Assembly (NCBI GenBank): GCA_016617855.1
Contig: JAECUM010009305.1
Span: 1 to 64,000 of the forward strand
DNA: 64,000 bases
Reading direction: 5' to 3'
Origin: Megalonaias nervosa
Lineage: Eukaryota; Mollusca; Bivalvia; Unionida; Unionidae
Shown here piece after piece: positions 1 to 56,904 of this stretch. A program made the translations under genes and the position numbers. Positions within the stretch are counted from its first letter, which is position 1. Each line of letters opens with the position of its first letter. The notes under the pieces were generated by a model. The model saw only the letters and a program-made list of their open reading frames with translations. It ran no database searches and was not told the DNA's origin.

Positions 1-6
1 AAAACA

Positions 7-9
<3 letters not shown>

Positions 10-69
<60 letters not shown>

Positions 70-88
70 TGTGTGTGTGTGTGTGTTG
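10..88. repeat. (AT)n then (GT)n microsatellite
   Basis: About 57 bp of AT followed by about 20 bp of GT at the 5' edge of the dispersed repeat at 95-1590. Confidence 0.95.
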
Positions 89-94
89 TTTTCA

Positions 95-1590
95 TTCTCT
101 AATTTGAATTATGCCCTCTATTTCTCAGTATGCATGTTTGCATTTAACACTGGTTTTAAACAATAATTTATTTTCAAGTACAAAATTTTCTGAGTTCTAT
201 CTATATTATAAACACATCTGGTACATGCTGAAATTCATATGCAGTGTATTTTGGCAATATGACTTGAAAGAGAACAACAGAAGCTACAAATTGTAATGAA
301 TTTTAACCAAGTAACTAGATTACATTATTGTATTTGCAAGTTATTACAAATGTTTAATCAACTAACCTTAATCAAGAATTTTTCTTTTTACTTTCTAAAA
401 GTTATAAAAATGGTAGCTGAAAAGATTTCTAAACTTGTTTGAAACAACCCCTGTGCCATGTACATGAGAGCAAATGAACACGTCTTTCAGATCATACTGT
501 TCTTCCTAATTTCTTTGTTGCCGATAAAACTTTACCGTAACTGTTCATAGACAACGTACTGAAGAATTAAAGTCAGAATATGAATGAACTAAACCCTTTT
601 TCAACCAAATCAACACAGCCAACATGCAAGTGCATCTATTTTTAGAGAGAGGGGTTTTCTTAATGTAACCACTCACTTTATAACTTCATTACAACAGTCC
701 ATTGATAGGATTGCAAATGTAAGATCTTATTATTTGTCTCTGCACTTGGTGTAATGTTAGGCATTGGTTAAATAGTATTTGCTTTGTTGTTTGTTTTTGT
801 TTTTTTCTTCATATTTTCACAAAAATGAATGAACTCAGAATACAACCTTGACCTTAAAGCATCTCCCGAATTCCACAACATGGCATTATCCAGTATGTTT
901 CTGACCTACAAAATAGCATCTAAAGCCTAATCTTCAGCAATGTAATATTTAGACTCTGCTTTCTATGAATTATATATTTTCCTAAATATATCTGTCCACT
1001 GGTTTACTAAGAGAGACAATCAGCGATGTCCACCATTATTTCCACATAATAGGTTCACTTTCGGTTCCAAAATGATTTTTATGAAAAAAACTAATGTACA
1101 CATGGCAGTTAAAATCATGATGTTACTGATTCTATTTTTAAAACACAAATTGCTATTTATATAAGTTTAAGTTTTGAAACACAAGTCTGTATGTTTTTAT
1201 CATCAAAGGGTAACATGCAGAAATCGGGCAGTAATACTGTAATTGCTAACTTACTTGGGAAAGGGTTAATGGTCAATCAGCTATCAAAACACATGCCTGT
1301 GAATGTGCAAGAGTTTGTTCATTGGTAAAATTAATATCAACACCAACTATTTGATGGCTTGAAGCCTAGGCCTAATATTTGCCTTCAGCAAAAACATAAC
1401 ACTGGAACTAACATGGACAAGGTGAGGGAGCATCTCAAAATGGATGGTCATTCAATGTTCCTCTAAAAAATGCATAGGGTGAAGTCATTTTTGCTTTCCT
1501 AACAGAAGAAGGTGAAGTTTACATTTTTTAGGCGACTTAGTCAGCCATTTCGCCTGCTAGCGTTACCCCTGTATATGTCGGACCAGTAGT
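95..1590 (+). repeat. Unnamed dispersed repeat, copy 1
   Basis: Diverged direct repeat of 49365-50735. Shared landmarks in order: TTTGCATTTAACA, CAACAGTCCATTG-like, CAATCAGCTATCAAAACACATGC-like, and GAAGAAGGTGAAGTTTACAT with TTTTTTAGGCGACTTA. No coding potential seen; no TIR or LTR recognised. Confidence 0.75.
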
Positions 1591-2610
1591 GAACAAAACT
1601 GCCTAAAGGTCAGTCGTTCTTGGCACCCTAGGTGTCACTATACACTGATTCATGCATGGTATAGCTTAAACTTTGGTTAATGGCATATTAGGGCTTTGTA
1701 TTAACAATTACAGAATGACAGTGGGACATATTGTGGCTGGACAATTCATGAATGCAACTTTCTGAAGTCCTAGTTCAAACATGCCAAACCTCACCATCCG
1801 GTTTTCTGTTTTTCTTAATGTCAATCCTGTATATTTTAAGTGCCTCAACCGACCAAGCCCAAAATGAATTGCTCCATCTCTTTACAAGTTAAAGTGAATA
1901 TTGAGAAAATAGTTGATATTTGCTATATCTATTATTTTTAATTTCAACGAAAGGTAACATACCTACAAAACATAATTCCAATGAGACATATAGATAAATA
2001 ATATGCAATTTTCTACATCTTTCTATGGATATATGCAGAAAAATTGTTTCAATACTGTATCTTAAAGTGTATTACAATAAAAGGTGTGTAACGGAATTTT
2101 ATTATAAAAAACTGCTAAAACAACATATATTTTTGAATGTATAAATGTTTCTGTACAGAAATTATAATTTGGTATGAAAAAATGTGTTTAATCCAAATAA
2201 ATCTTTATTTTTCTGTTCTTAGTTCCATTCTAACATAAAAAATTTCAGCTTTGATAGAGATAATTTCTCTTTTAAAATGGTTAATTTTAGTTGTTATACA
2301 TGTGATGCTCAATTTAAACCATAAGTTACGGCATAAATCTAAACTGACATAAATTGAAGTAATGTACAGGCATGTATATGAGTTGTACACAATTCATAGC
2401 ATATGGCACCAGTGATAGCATAAATGAAAAGCAAAGTGATGCAAACTGAATGTAATTTCTTCACTATAAATGGCATTAAAATGTAAGTGTGCAAATCAAA
2501 TTGGCGTACAGTGGGTGTCACGTGTACATCAACTCATATAATGTGTGTGTGTTTGTGATTTGTGGACATGTACATGCTTTTACTCTTACACAGATGATAT
2601 ATAAACTTAC
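1591..2610. other. IQCA1 intron 17, nothing recognised
   Basis: AT-rich. I looked on the minus strand for the expected last exon (N-W-Y-A-K type) and did not find it. Confidence 0.6.
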
Positions 2611-48137
<45,527 letters not shown>

Positions 48138-48161
48138 TCTCAGTGCTGCTTCATACGTAAA

Positions 48162-48224
48162 TCAGCTGAAAAACTCTTCATATTTTACAGGTTGGGAGAG
48201 CTGTCCTAATCCATCCTGCGCCAT
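48162..48224 (-). other. Possible short upstream ORF in the IQCA1 leader
   Basis: An ATG at 48224 opens 20 codons (MAQDGLGQLSQP and on) and stops at 48162, 24 bases before the chosen start at 48137. It is out of frame with IQCA1. Whether it is transcribed is unknown. Confidence 0.3.
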
Positions 48225-48234
48225 ATTTATAACT

Positions 48235-48248
48235 GTCGTGATAGTAAC
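48235..48248 (+). promoter_or_regulatory. RFX X-box-like motif upstream of IQCA1
   Basis: GTCGTG AT AGTAAC: the right half-site is a perfect RGYAAC and the left matches 4 of 6, about 100 bp upstream of the IQCA1 start. X-boxes at this distance are typical of ciliary genes. A single degenerate match, so tentative. Confidence 0.35.
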
Positions 48249-48545
48249 AAGTAGACTGGTTCCTCCCACCTATGTTCGGATTATCTCGGTTAATTCTTAT
48301 TTCGTAAATAGGCAAAGTGGTCCAAATGGAAAACTGTCAATATGGTCTGGTTCTCTTCTCATCTAGAGGACCACAACTCAGAGAGCATATAAAACAGGGA
48401 ACCACCGCTGTCGACATACATTATCATACATTTTAGGTACGGATGATGAAGCCCATCATTTATGTGTGTTCATACAACATCATCCATGTTATTTCTTTTC
48501 TTAACGGAAATAGCGGGGTACTGTTCCAAATCAAGTAAATTGGGG

Positions 48546-48570
48546 TTACGTCATAACAATCCTATTCCGG
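48546..48570 (+). promoter_or_regulatory. CRE-like and ETS-like sites in the head-to-head intergenic region
   Basis: TTACGTCA at 48546-48553 and TTCCGG at 48565-48570, 12 bp apart, in a stretch with more CpG than its surroundings. Such pairs are common in metazoan housekeeping promoters. It could serve a BCAP31 5' UTR exon, IQCA1, or both. Confidence 0.35.
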
Positions 48571-48639
48571 TTCCTTTCATTGACTGGTTTACAGCAATTT
48601 GTGTACTAATCTTCCTCTAGAAATAAATGTAGACTGTCA

Positions 48640-49364
48640 AAATTTCCGTGTACCAAGGCTGTTCGTGGGTTTTCTTCATTGAGTTTGACAGGTTCAGTAG
48701 GTGGTATCTTGCTTCATTTGGCTGATTAAGTTTTGAAAAGATTAATCGCAGCAATTAGGCAAGCATATTATAGAGCGAGAGCCAAATATAAAATCTATTC
48801 AGGAATGTAGTGTGCGAATTGAAATGGTTGGTCGAAGAAGGAAACGAACCGAAAACAAAACAGTCACTCTAACATAAAACCCTGCACGGGCCGCAGGCGT
48901 GTTTTTTCATGTCGTAATTAGACAATATTAGTTTGTCGTATAACCAAAGAAGGCCTGCACTATCTGATGCCGTGAATGACTCGAATTTTGATAGTATTGC
49001 CACGATTTTGACAGAAAATTAAGATTTCATTGTTCCACGTTGGTACTGTTTTTCTTGACACCATGCCATTTGCTATTTGACTTGAACACAGGAGATCTAT
49101 ACATTTTAAGGCTTGACAATTTCTTTTCAGGTTCATGCTGGAAAAATTGGTTTGGTCGAAAAATATTTTGTTTTTTAATTTTTTCCAAAGATTTGGACCA
49201 TAACCGCTGGGTTTGGTCTGGAAGGTGGGGTGGGATGTATGTAATTTCACATGACTTTGACCATCATGGGAGGGGTTAGTTGTAGTGGGTCTTTGCTTTT
49301 TTGTCGAAATAGGCGGCTTGTCGACATAAGTGATGTTGATATAAGTAGGTAGGACTGTAATGTG
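48640..49364. other. Intergenic, nothing recognised
   Basis: May hold BCAP31 5' UTR exons, which cannot be seen without transcript data. Confidence 0.4.
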
Positions 49365-50735
49365 TGTTCTCTTATTTAAAGTATGTCCTTTATTTCCCAG
49401 TATTCATATTTGCATTTAACATTGGATTTAAGCAATACTTTATTTTCTAATAGAAAATTTTCGTAGTTATTTTGGCCATATGGCTCTAAGAGAATAATAG
49501 AAACTACATTGTAACAAATTTAACTGAGTAACTAGATTGCATTATTGTAGGTGCAAGTTGGTGAAAATACTTAATCAACTACCCTTAATCAATTTTTTAA
49601 AATATATTTTTGCATTTATTTTTTTTATATACTTTTTAAAAGTTCACAATAATGGCACTTTTGAAGATTTCTAACACATTTGACACAAGCCTTGTTCCAT
49701 GTACACAAGGGCAAATGAACAAGGTCCTCATTTCTTTCTTGCAGATAAAACATTACCATAACTATTCTAACAACAACCGTAACTATTCATACATAACACT
49801 GAAATGCATAAAATTACAGACATGGCTCATTTATAGTCTGTATATAAACTAAACCCTTCTTCCAACCGAAGCAACACAGACGTGAGTGCATTTTTAGAAG
49901 GAGGGGTTTTTGTAATGTAATCACTGACTTTATATAGCTTCATTACAACAGATTGCAGATTTATGGTTTATTTATTTGTCGACGTACTTGTATTAATTTT
50001 AGGCATTGATTAAATATTATCTGCTTCGCAGCTTTTTTCTGTATTTTCACAAATACGAGTCAAGTCAGAAAACAACTTTTGACCTTACAATGCTTCTCGC
50101 GAATTCCACAACATAGAATTGTCTCATACATTTCTGACCTATATAATTGCATTTTAAAGTTAAATCTTAAATAACATAATAATACCTAGGCTTTGCTTTC
50201 TATGAATTGTATATTTTTCTGTATATATTTGATCGATGATTTATGAAAACAGACAATCTAATAAACTGGTACTTCCCAGACATAGTGATGTCCGCCATTT
50301 TTTCCCCGTTACTGGTACACTTGCTATATACATACTATTGTTAAAGTTTTGAACACAAGTTTGTATGTTTTTATCATCAAAGGATAACATGGATAAATCG
50401 GGTAGTGATAGGGGCCTAGTTGCCAACTAGGGGAAATGATTAATGGTCAATCAGCTGTCAAAACACATGCCTGTGAATGTGCAAGAGTTTGTTTGTCAGC
50501 GTAATTGATATCAGAACTAGGCCTATCTACTGATTGCTTGAAGAATACCTTTCGCTACAACACAGCACTAGAATAAACCTGCCTAAGGTGAGGGGGCATT
50601 TCAAAAGGTATGATTAGTCAATTTACCTCTAGAAAAAAATCTCAGGGTGAAGTTGTTTTCACTTTCCTAATAGAAGAAGGCGAAGTTTACATTTTTTAGG
50701 CGACTTAACTGCCTACTTCGCCTAGTAGCATGACC
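49365..50735 (+). repeat. Unnamed dispersed repeat, copy 2
   Basis: Parallels 95-1590 through its length, including TTTGCATTTAACATTGG at the start, CAATCAGCTGTCAAAACACA near 50450 and GAAGAAGGCGAAGTTTACAT plus TAGGCGACTTAACTGCC at the end. Confidence 0.75.
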
Positions 50736-53461
50736 CATGGATGCATCAATACTTTTGCCATAACGATACACATATCGATACAAGAGATGGAGAATTGATA
50801 CAAAACAATACTTGCCATATGCAAGCTACTTTAGTCTTCAGCAGTCATGAATAATTATTATTAGTTTGCCTTATTATTCTTTAAAATTAGAATTCATCTG
50901 AAACAGCATTTTCAGTCACATGCATTCACTTTTATTGGTAAAAATAAAAAAGACTATTGAGAATACTCGCTCACTGTCTGTAAATTGACACAAAGTGACA
51001 TGGTTCGTAATTTGACCTCCCCCCTTCCATGCTAATTATCATAACCCAGCAGCATGTTCAGCATATACTATACATTCCAAAAATGTGTTCCACATGTATA
51101 TTGAAGTACTTGACTCATCATTTTTACCACTTTTACGCTAAGTTTCTACATCAAATTGTATTGTGCCTACTTTAGTCGATTTGAAAGCTACACTACCGCT
51201 GTGTTGAATGGTGAAGTATGTTACACTGAATTCTCATTGGTGGTTATTGCTTGTTTTTGTCCAGGTTAAACAATAACCATCAATCAGACATTAAAATAGT
51301 GAATTCTCTGCGTGACAGACAGGAAGTATTGGCAAAGCAACAGAGAAACTTCATGTAAAAGTCATTAATTGATATGTAAAGTACTTAAAACAGAGATGCT
51401 GTCAGGGTGTGCGATTGCATGTATTGTGCAAAATTTGTAGGAATTCACAAATGCGGAAAATAGTGATGCGTGAGAAATTCTGCAATTTAGTTGAAAGCCC
51501 CAGGTATTAAAAATGTGCTCTGCGAAACATGCAATTTTATATAACTGTTCTTGTTGCGACATGTTTTATTGGGTAGGCAACTGTTTACACATATGGGTTC
51601 TTCAAGCATGTCATGAATGGTTGTTAAACTAAATTTGATTGGCACATGGTGCCCAGGAATAAGCGTTATTAAGTTGTAGTTTGAAGTTTCCATGACGGAA
51701 GTTTTACAAATGCGCGTTTAAAATACAGGCTACCTAGAAAACCCAAAATGTCTGATTTCCGGCATAGTTCATTATGATTTCATTCGGCAAATACTGGTCG
51801 ATGTTAGTGATGATGACAATAATCTTTAAAGTTATGAAGTATACCAGATTATTGGAGCTGGAAAAGTGTTAATGGAGATACCAGTGAGTGATTTTGAGCT
51901 TGAAAATGGTAATAAATACGAGTCAGGTCTACATCTTGGATCGACAAAAATAGATGGCATGATGGTCAATCTCCCTTTCAGTAGTATTTTGAAATTAAAT
52001 GTATAAAGGGCAGAATACTGAGCCTAAAGAAAATACAGACAATTTAAAAACTATAACAATTTTTATTTTTTATCAGTTTAGCCTTGTGGATAATATACAA
52101 CAAAACCATATATCCATATCAGGGTTAAGATAAACCAATAAATAAGGGTACAAGATTAAAATTAAGAAGTAAAGATATTTATTCGAATACATCTTTCTGC
52201 ACAAACAGATTATGGCACTGATGGACAAAAATAATCCTAATACAGCATTATGGAACAGGTAAGAAATTTGACATAGTAGTCAATAAACCACTGATTCAGC
52301 AAAGTTTATTTTAGTGAAAAATCCTATTTTGGAGCAGATATGTCCAAAAGATAATATCTGTGAACTCTGGAAAATTATGCATAAGTCATAAAAACCAGTT
52401 TCCCAACATATTCAAACTCACAAAGCTAGCTATTTATATGCCCCTTCAGAAGGAAGCACAGAACAATATTCATACACAGATAAGAAACAGAGTATGCTCA
52501 GAAATAATTTACAGATTAATGCTTATACCACTAGAGGTGACATCTTTCAAAGATGTTGATTTCAGTACAGTTGTAAGAAAGTGGAGCAGGAAGAGAGATA
52601 TTGAACTATTAGGTAAATGTTGAACTATGGCTTTTTCTATTTCTTTGAGAAAGAGGGAGGTCTCCCTTAAGATGAAATCCAGGCAGTGTCTCTCCTTAAA
52701 CTGTATATGGGGAACCAGTTTGGAATTTCTTTTTATGCAGAGATATTTAACCAGTGAATGAATGTGCCGATGGAATAAATAAAATTAACACAGAACCACC
52801 GATGGGGTGGATTTCAAAGTGCTTTAGTTTATCACCTTGTGTATGTTAAATAAAAAATATAGGACTGGGTGTTGTCAGTAGTTTTCCTACTTCACTAACC
52901 AATACAAGTACCTATGGGTGCAGCTGTCTTTTGTATCTGCAGGAAGTACAGTGTGATAAATTTTGTTGGTCTTCATCTTCATTCCCATGCCTAGATTTGT
53001 TCTAGATGAGATTTTCTTTGCACAAGGAAATTTCATTATTTCTTTTGTTTTGATGATAACATTGTAATGTCTTCCAAGATTAAGTGAGACATGAAGTTGG
53101 TAATAAGATGTTTTCAAAGCATTCATGCTGTGCAAAACAAAGGGCCTGGTGACTGAAATGAGTTAAATGAAGCCACCATTAAATGGCCTAAAACATTGAA
53201 TAAAACTCACTGACAACCTAATGGTAGTCTGTTTGAAAGCATTTTTGTTATCCTGTCATCAATGGGAATAGCATATAAATATAATCTGTATACTGGATGT
53301 ACAACCAAGGATGTTAACATACATAAAAGGGTACCATCTACCTTTTCCAAAGAATAAAGACCATGAAGTTCATATGTGTATTGATATGTATCGTATTGCA
53401 GGCTGTATATTGTGAATCATATCGATACGTGGCACAGGTGTATCGTTTCACCCCTAGTAGT
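50736..53461. other. Intergenic, unclear; GATAC-rich ends
   Basis: AACGATACACATATCGATAC near 50762 and an inverse-like ATATCGATACGTGG near 53422 followed by GTATCGTTTCACCCC suggest a decayed transposon, but the ends do not align well. No coding sequence recognised. Confidence 0.3.
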
Positions 53462-53940
53462 CAGGGTTCTCAACAGATTTCAATACTGAAGAGACCCTTG
53501 ACCCAATTATCTCAAGAGTCAGAATAAAAATCTTAAGAATCAAAACTGAAATCTCAGTAGTCATCAGTTTTTTGACACTAACAAGTTGTGATTGTTTGTT
53601 ATTCATGGAGCTAATGTTTAAGATTTCTTGTCTCATATGAAGAGAAACACCTGTACTGTATTTTGTAAGGATCAGACAAACAGAGACGGACATGGCCATT
53701 ACTGATTTTTCTATAATTGTTTCTCTAATTACATATGACAGTGTATATTTGGTATAATACACAGATAAAGAATTATTTTATACTTGATTATATTTTTATC
53801 TTCTGGATATATTTTAAATTCCTCAAGTCATTATACCCATACAACTTTGAAACCAGATACCAAAGTTCTTTGTCATAACCATTTCAATCTGATCACCAAA
53901 CATCAAACAACTGGAACAAGGAAAATAAAGATTTAGCATT

Positions 53941-54271
53941 TGTTGTGTGTGTGAGTGTGATTTGGATTTTTAACGTAGCTTTAATGATTTTTCAGTCATA
54001 TCGCTATGATGTCTATTGTGTGACAGTTTATAGTGATGTCTAGCACTGGGGCATCATGCCATAGACATATATCATGATGTCCCACCCAGTCACATTATCC
54101 TGACATTAGGTCAACCAGTCCTAGCACTAACCTCTTAATGCTGAGCGCAAAGTGAGGCAGCTGTTAGTACCATTTTTATACATCTTTGGTATGACTTAGA
54201 CAGGGTTCAAACCCACGACCTCCAGCATCTGAGGCAGGCGCTCTAACCACTAGGCCACCGTAGCGGTCTCC
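53941..54271 (-). mobile_element. SINE family A, full length
   Basis: Minus strand, head at 54271 (GAGACCGCTACGGTGGCCTA), B box GGTTTGAACCC, ends in a CA-rich tail at 53941-53960. Confidence 0.9.
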
Positions 54272-54639
54272 ACACTTGTTGACTTTGTATACTATGAAGT
54301 CTTCTCTCAACAGAATATCACAGTTATTTACTCATATTTTTACTCTTTACAAACATAGCAACAACCCTGTTGGTAAAAAAGCTTTGATGGATTTTTGTGA
54401 TTTAAATGTAGTATAACAAAATTATTCCATCTCATTATTCAGTCTTAAGTAATCCAAAGCACAAAGTAAATCACTTGGCATAGTGTCTAGTAAAGTTTTT
54501 CTGAATGATACATTAATTAAAATATCGTAATAGTTTAGAATTTTGCCATTTGAAGCAAATTAATCGCAATAAAATATTGTTAAAGTTGTGCACTTACCTT
54601 TGACAACTGGCTTTGTGAGCAGTCATATTTTCCAGCTGT

Positions 54640-55100
54640 CTTATTGATCATAATTAGATGGTGTTACAAATCTATGGTCTTAAACTAAGTAACAGACAAA
54701 AACAAAAACCAACAAGTTTTGTAAAATTCAACAAATAATTTATTTCCCTAGAATACAAAGTGAAAATTTAAAAAGAAAATAGTTTTGTGAATTAAATCTC
54801 AAATAGTCCTAAAAGTTCTAGCTGAAGTCCAAAAGTATATTATTTCTAATGAATTTTATTGGTGTTGCAATTGAATTCCAATATTGAATGTGTTGATGTT
54901 CCAGTGGTCTCTAGTATGTTTGTGTGCCAACAGTCTTGATATATCACAATGATATAATACAAAATGTCATTGAATGACTTCACAAAAATCACAAAATAGT
55001 GATTTAGTCCAAAATTATGGAGCACTTTGTAATTCCAGTGAATAAGTTAATCCTCTCAAATATTTACTTGACTCCTCTAAAGACTGATGTTAATTAGAAA
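54640..55100 (-). mobile_element. 5'-truncated copy of the 41690-43790 LINE (3' UTR)
   Basis: Reverse complement matches 43340-43790 closely, including GAATACAAAGTGAAAATTT and the final ATGGTCTTAAACTAAGTAAC (plus strand). Confidence 0.75.
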
Positions 55101-56248
55101 TGAGTAATTCAGAGATAATCAACCTTAATATGAAAATATAGGATTCAGTTTGAGAACTATGATAAGGGTCAATAGTTCATTTCCATAAAATTTTTTAAGT
55201 TATAAACAATCCTATATTGATCCCCACTATTCTGTCATCTTAATGGATATTTCCATCAAACTATAAACAAAATTCATTTCTAGAAATCTAAGATCAGATT
55301 CCAAGGCTGTATCCAGAAATCCAGAATTCAAACTTGGTAACCATGTTTATCCTATGTGACATTAGACATGTAAGCCCAACTCTTACCTTAAATTATCACA
55401 CAATACAGATTAAATATGTATGACATATAATCATAAACAAAAGCCAACGCACAGTACAAATTAAATATAGATAACAATGGACAATCAAATAGATGCTCAT
55501 ATTTGATCAAGAGTTAATCCAGTCATCTCGTAATTGAACCCCTTCTCTGACTGTCATAAACATCAAATATACTCCCAGAACAATCAAATCTTGATTTAGT
55601 TTTACACACCTAAGTGTGGCCTCACTGACCTGTTAGCTCCACCCAGTTCATATTGATTTTACATAGTTGCAATGGTTTTTGGTGATAAGGTGTAAACAGC
55701 AGTCTAGCAAATGTCGAACACTGGTGGTTACAGTGAATTTGTTATGGACAGTGCATGCTAGGTAGGAAATTATGCCATAGACAATTAAAAGTTTGATTTG
55801 GGCCCAAATCGGTGTGCATCATAAAAGTACACAGTATGGTATTTCCAGAAATGGGTTAGATTTAAATCCCAAGCATCAAAATCAAGGGCAAGCATCTATT
55901 GAGAACCCTGGGGCAGCATTATTGAATTGTGCTTAAGTCTGTGCCTATTAGGGGATTAAAAAATATTGGGAAATATAATACTTATCTCAATGAGCATGAA
56001 CTCATCAACTCGTACAGCATGGATGCAGTATGTTATTGTTTTTATTGTAGGCTGTTAGAATGTTGTGTCATCCTACCAGATGTAGCTTTTCCACGATATT
56101 CATTCGGGTATGTTGCAGAATTTCATACTGGATCTTTTTGCTGGTGATTAGTTATTGACAAGGTTGGATAGTTTGCTACATATCTGGATGTTTATATTTC
56201 TGGTTGTAAATTTGGTATGACCATGTTTGTTCAGGGTCATACCACTGA

Positions 56249-56566
56249 CCGTTCTGGTGACCTAAGTGGTTAGAGCATCCACCTTGGACGCGGCAGGCTG
56301 TGGGTTAGAACCTCAGCCGAGTCATACCAAAGACTTTAAAAAATGGCACTAGCAGCTGCCTCGCTTGGTGCTCAGCATTAAGAGGTTAGTGTTAGGACTG
56401 GTTGGCCTGGTGTCAGGATAATGTCCTGGGTGGGACATGATGCTTCGTGCTTATGGCTTGATGCCCCAATGCTAGACATCACTATAAACTGCCACACTGC
56501 AGACATCATAGAGATATGACTGATAAATTATTAAAGCTACATTAAAAATCCAAACACACACTAGTT
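56249..56566 (+). mobile_element. SINE family A, full length
   Basis: Head CTAAGTGGTTAGAGC, B box GGTTAGAACC (decayed), body and AATCCAAACACACAC tail. It lies about 240 bp upstream of BCAP31 exon 2. Confidence 0.88.
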
Positions 56567-56589
56567 TATCTATATTAAATCAAAAGCAG

Positions 56590-56715
56590 ATGATTGATCA
56601 CAATATATTCACAGAAAGTTACTAACTTACAATCTGTCCTCTGATTTGTGCTATCACAATATATTCACAAAAAGTTACTAACATGTAATCTGTCCTTTTA
56701 ACTGTGCTATTTAAT
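56590..56715. repeat. About 60-bp duplication before BCAP31 exon 2
   Basis: ATCACAATATATTCACA then AAAGTTACTAAC and AATCTGTCCT, twice (56597 and about 56652). Confidence 0.85.
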
Positions 56716-56800
56716 TTTATTTATACAGTGAAAGAACTATGATATGTTATTAGTTTTATACTACAATGAAATCTGCAATACTGTGTTTTTGTTTTTCCAG

Positions 56801-56904
56801 AAGAATTGAGCCATGACACTACAGTGGACCTTTGTTGCCACATTTCTTTATATTGAGATTGGGGTCATAGTCATCCTCCTTTTGCCTTTCATATCCCCAT
56901 TCAG
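56801..56904 (+). CDS. BCAP31: BCAP31 exon 2 (12 nt UTR, residues 1-31)
   Basis: Acceptor TTTTTCCAG at 56792-56800, start codon at 56813, donor GTAAGT at 56905. Encodes the first membrane helix and PFISPF. The 3' end plus donor is tandemly repeated downstream. Confidence 0.93.

Larger units (their letters stand above)
53462..55912. mobile_element. Possible short-TIR DNA element with nested insertions
   Basis: CAGGGTTCTCAACAGA at 53462 and its inverse TCTATTGAGAACCCTG ending near 55912. It encloses SINE A (53941) and a LINE tail (54640). No clear target duplication, so the element is tentative. Confidence 0.3.

Noticed and set aside
52360..53135. ORFs of 87 and 82 codons in the intergenic gap
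   Set aside because: No family resemblance and no flanking splice or start evidence; they may be transposon debris.
50742..53455. hAT element bounded by GATAC-rich ends
   Set aside because: The ends share ATCGATAC-like words but do not form aligned inverted repeats, and no 8-bp target duplication was found.
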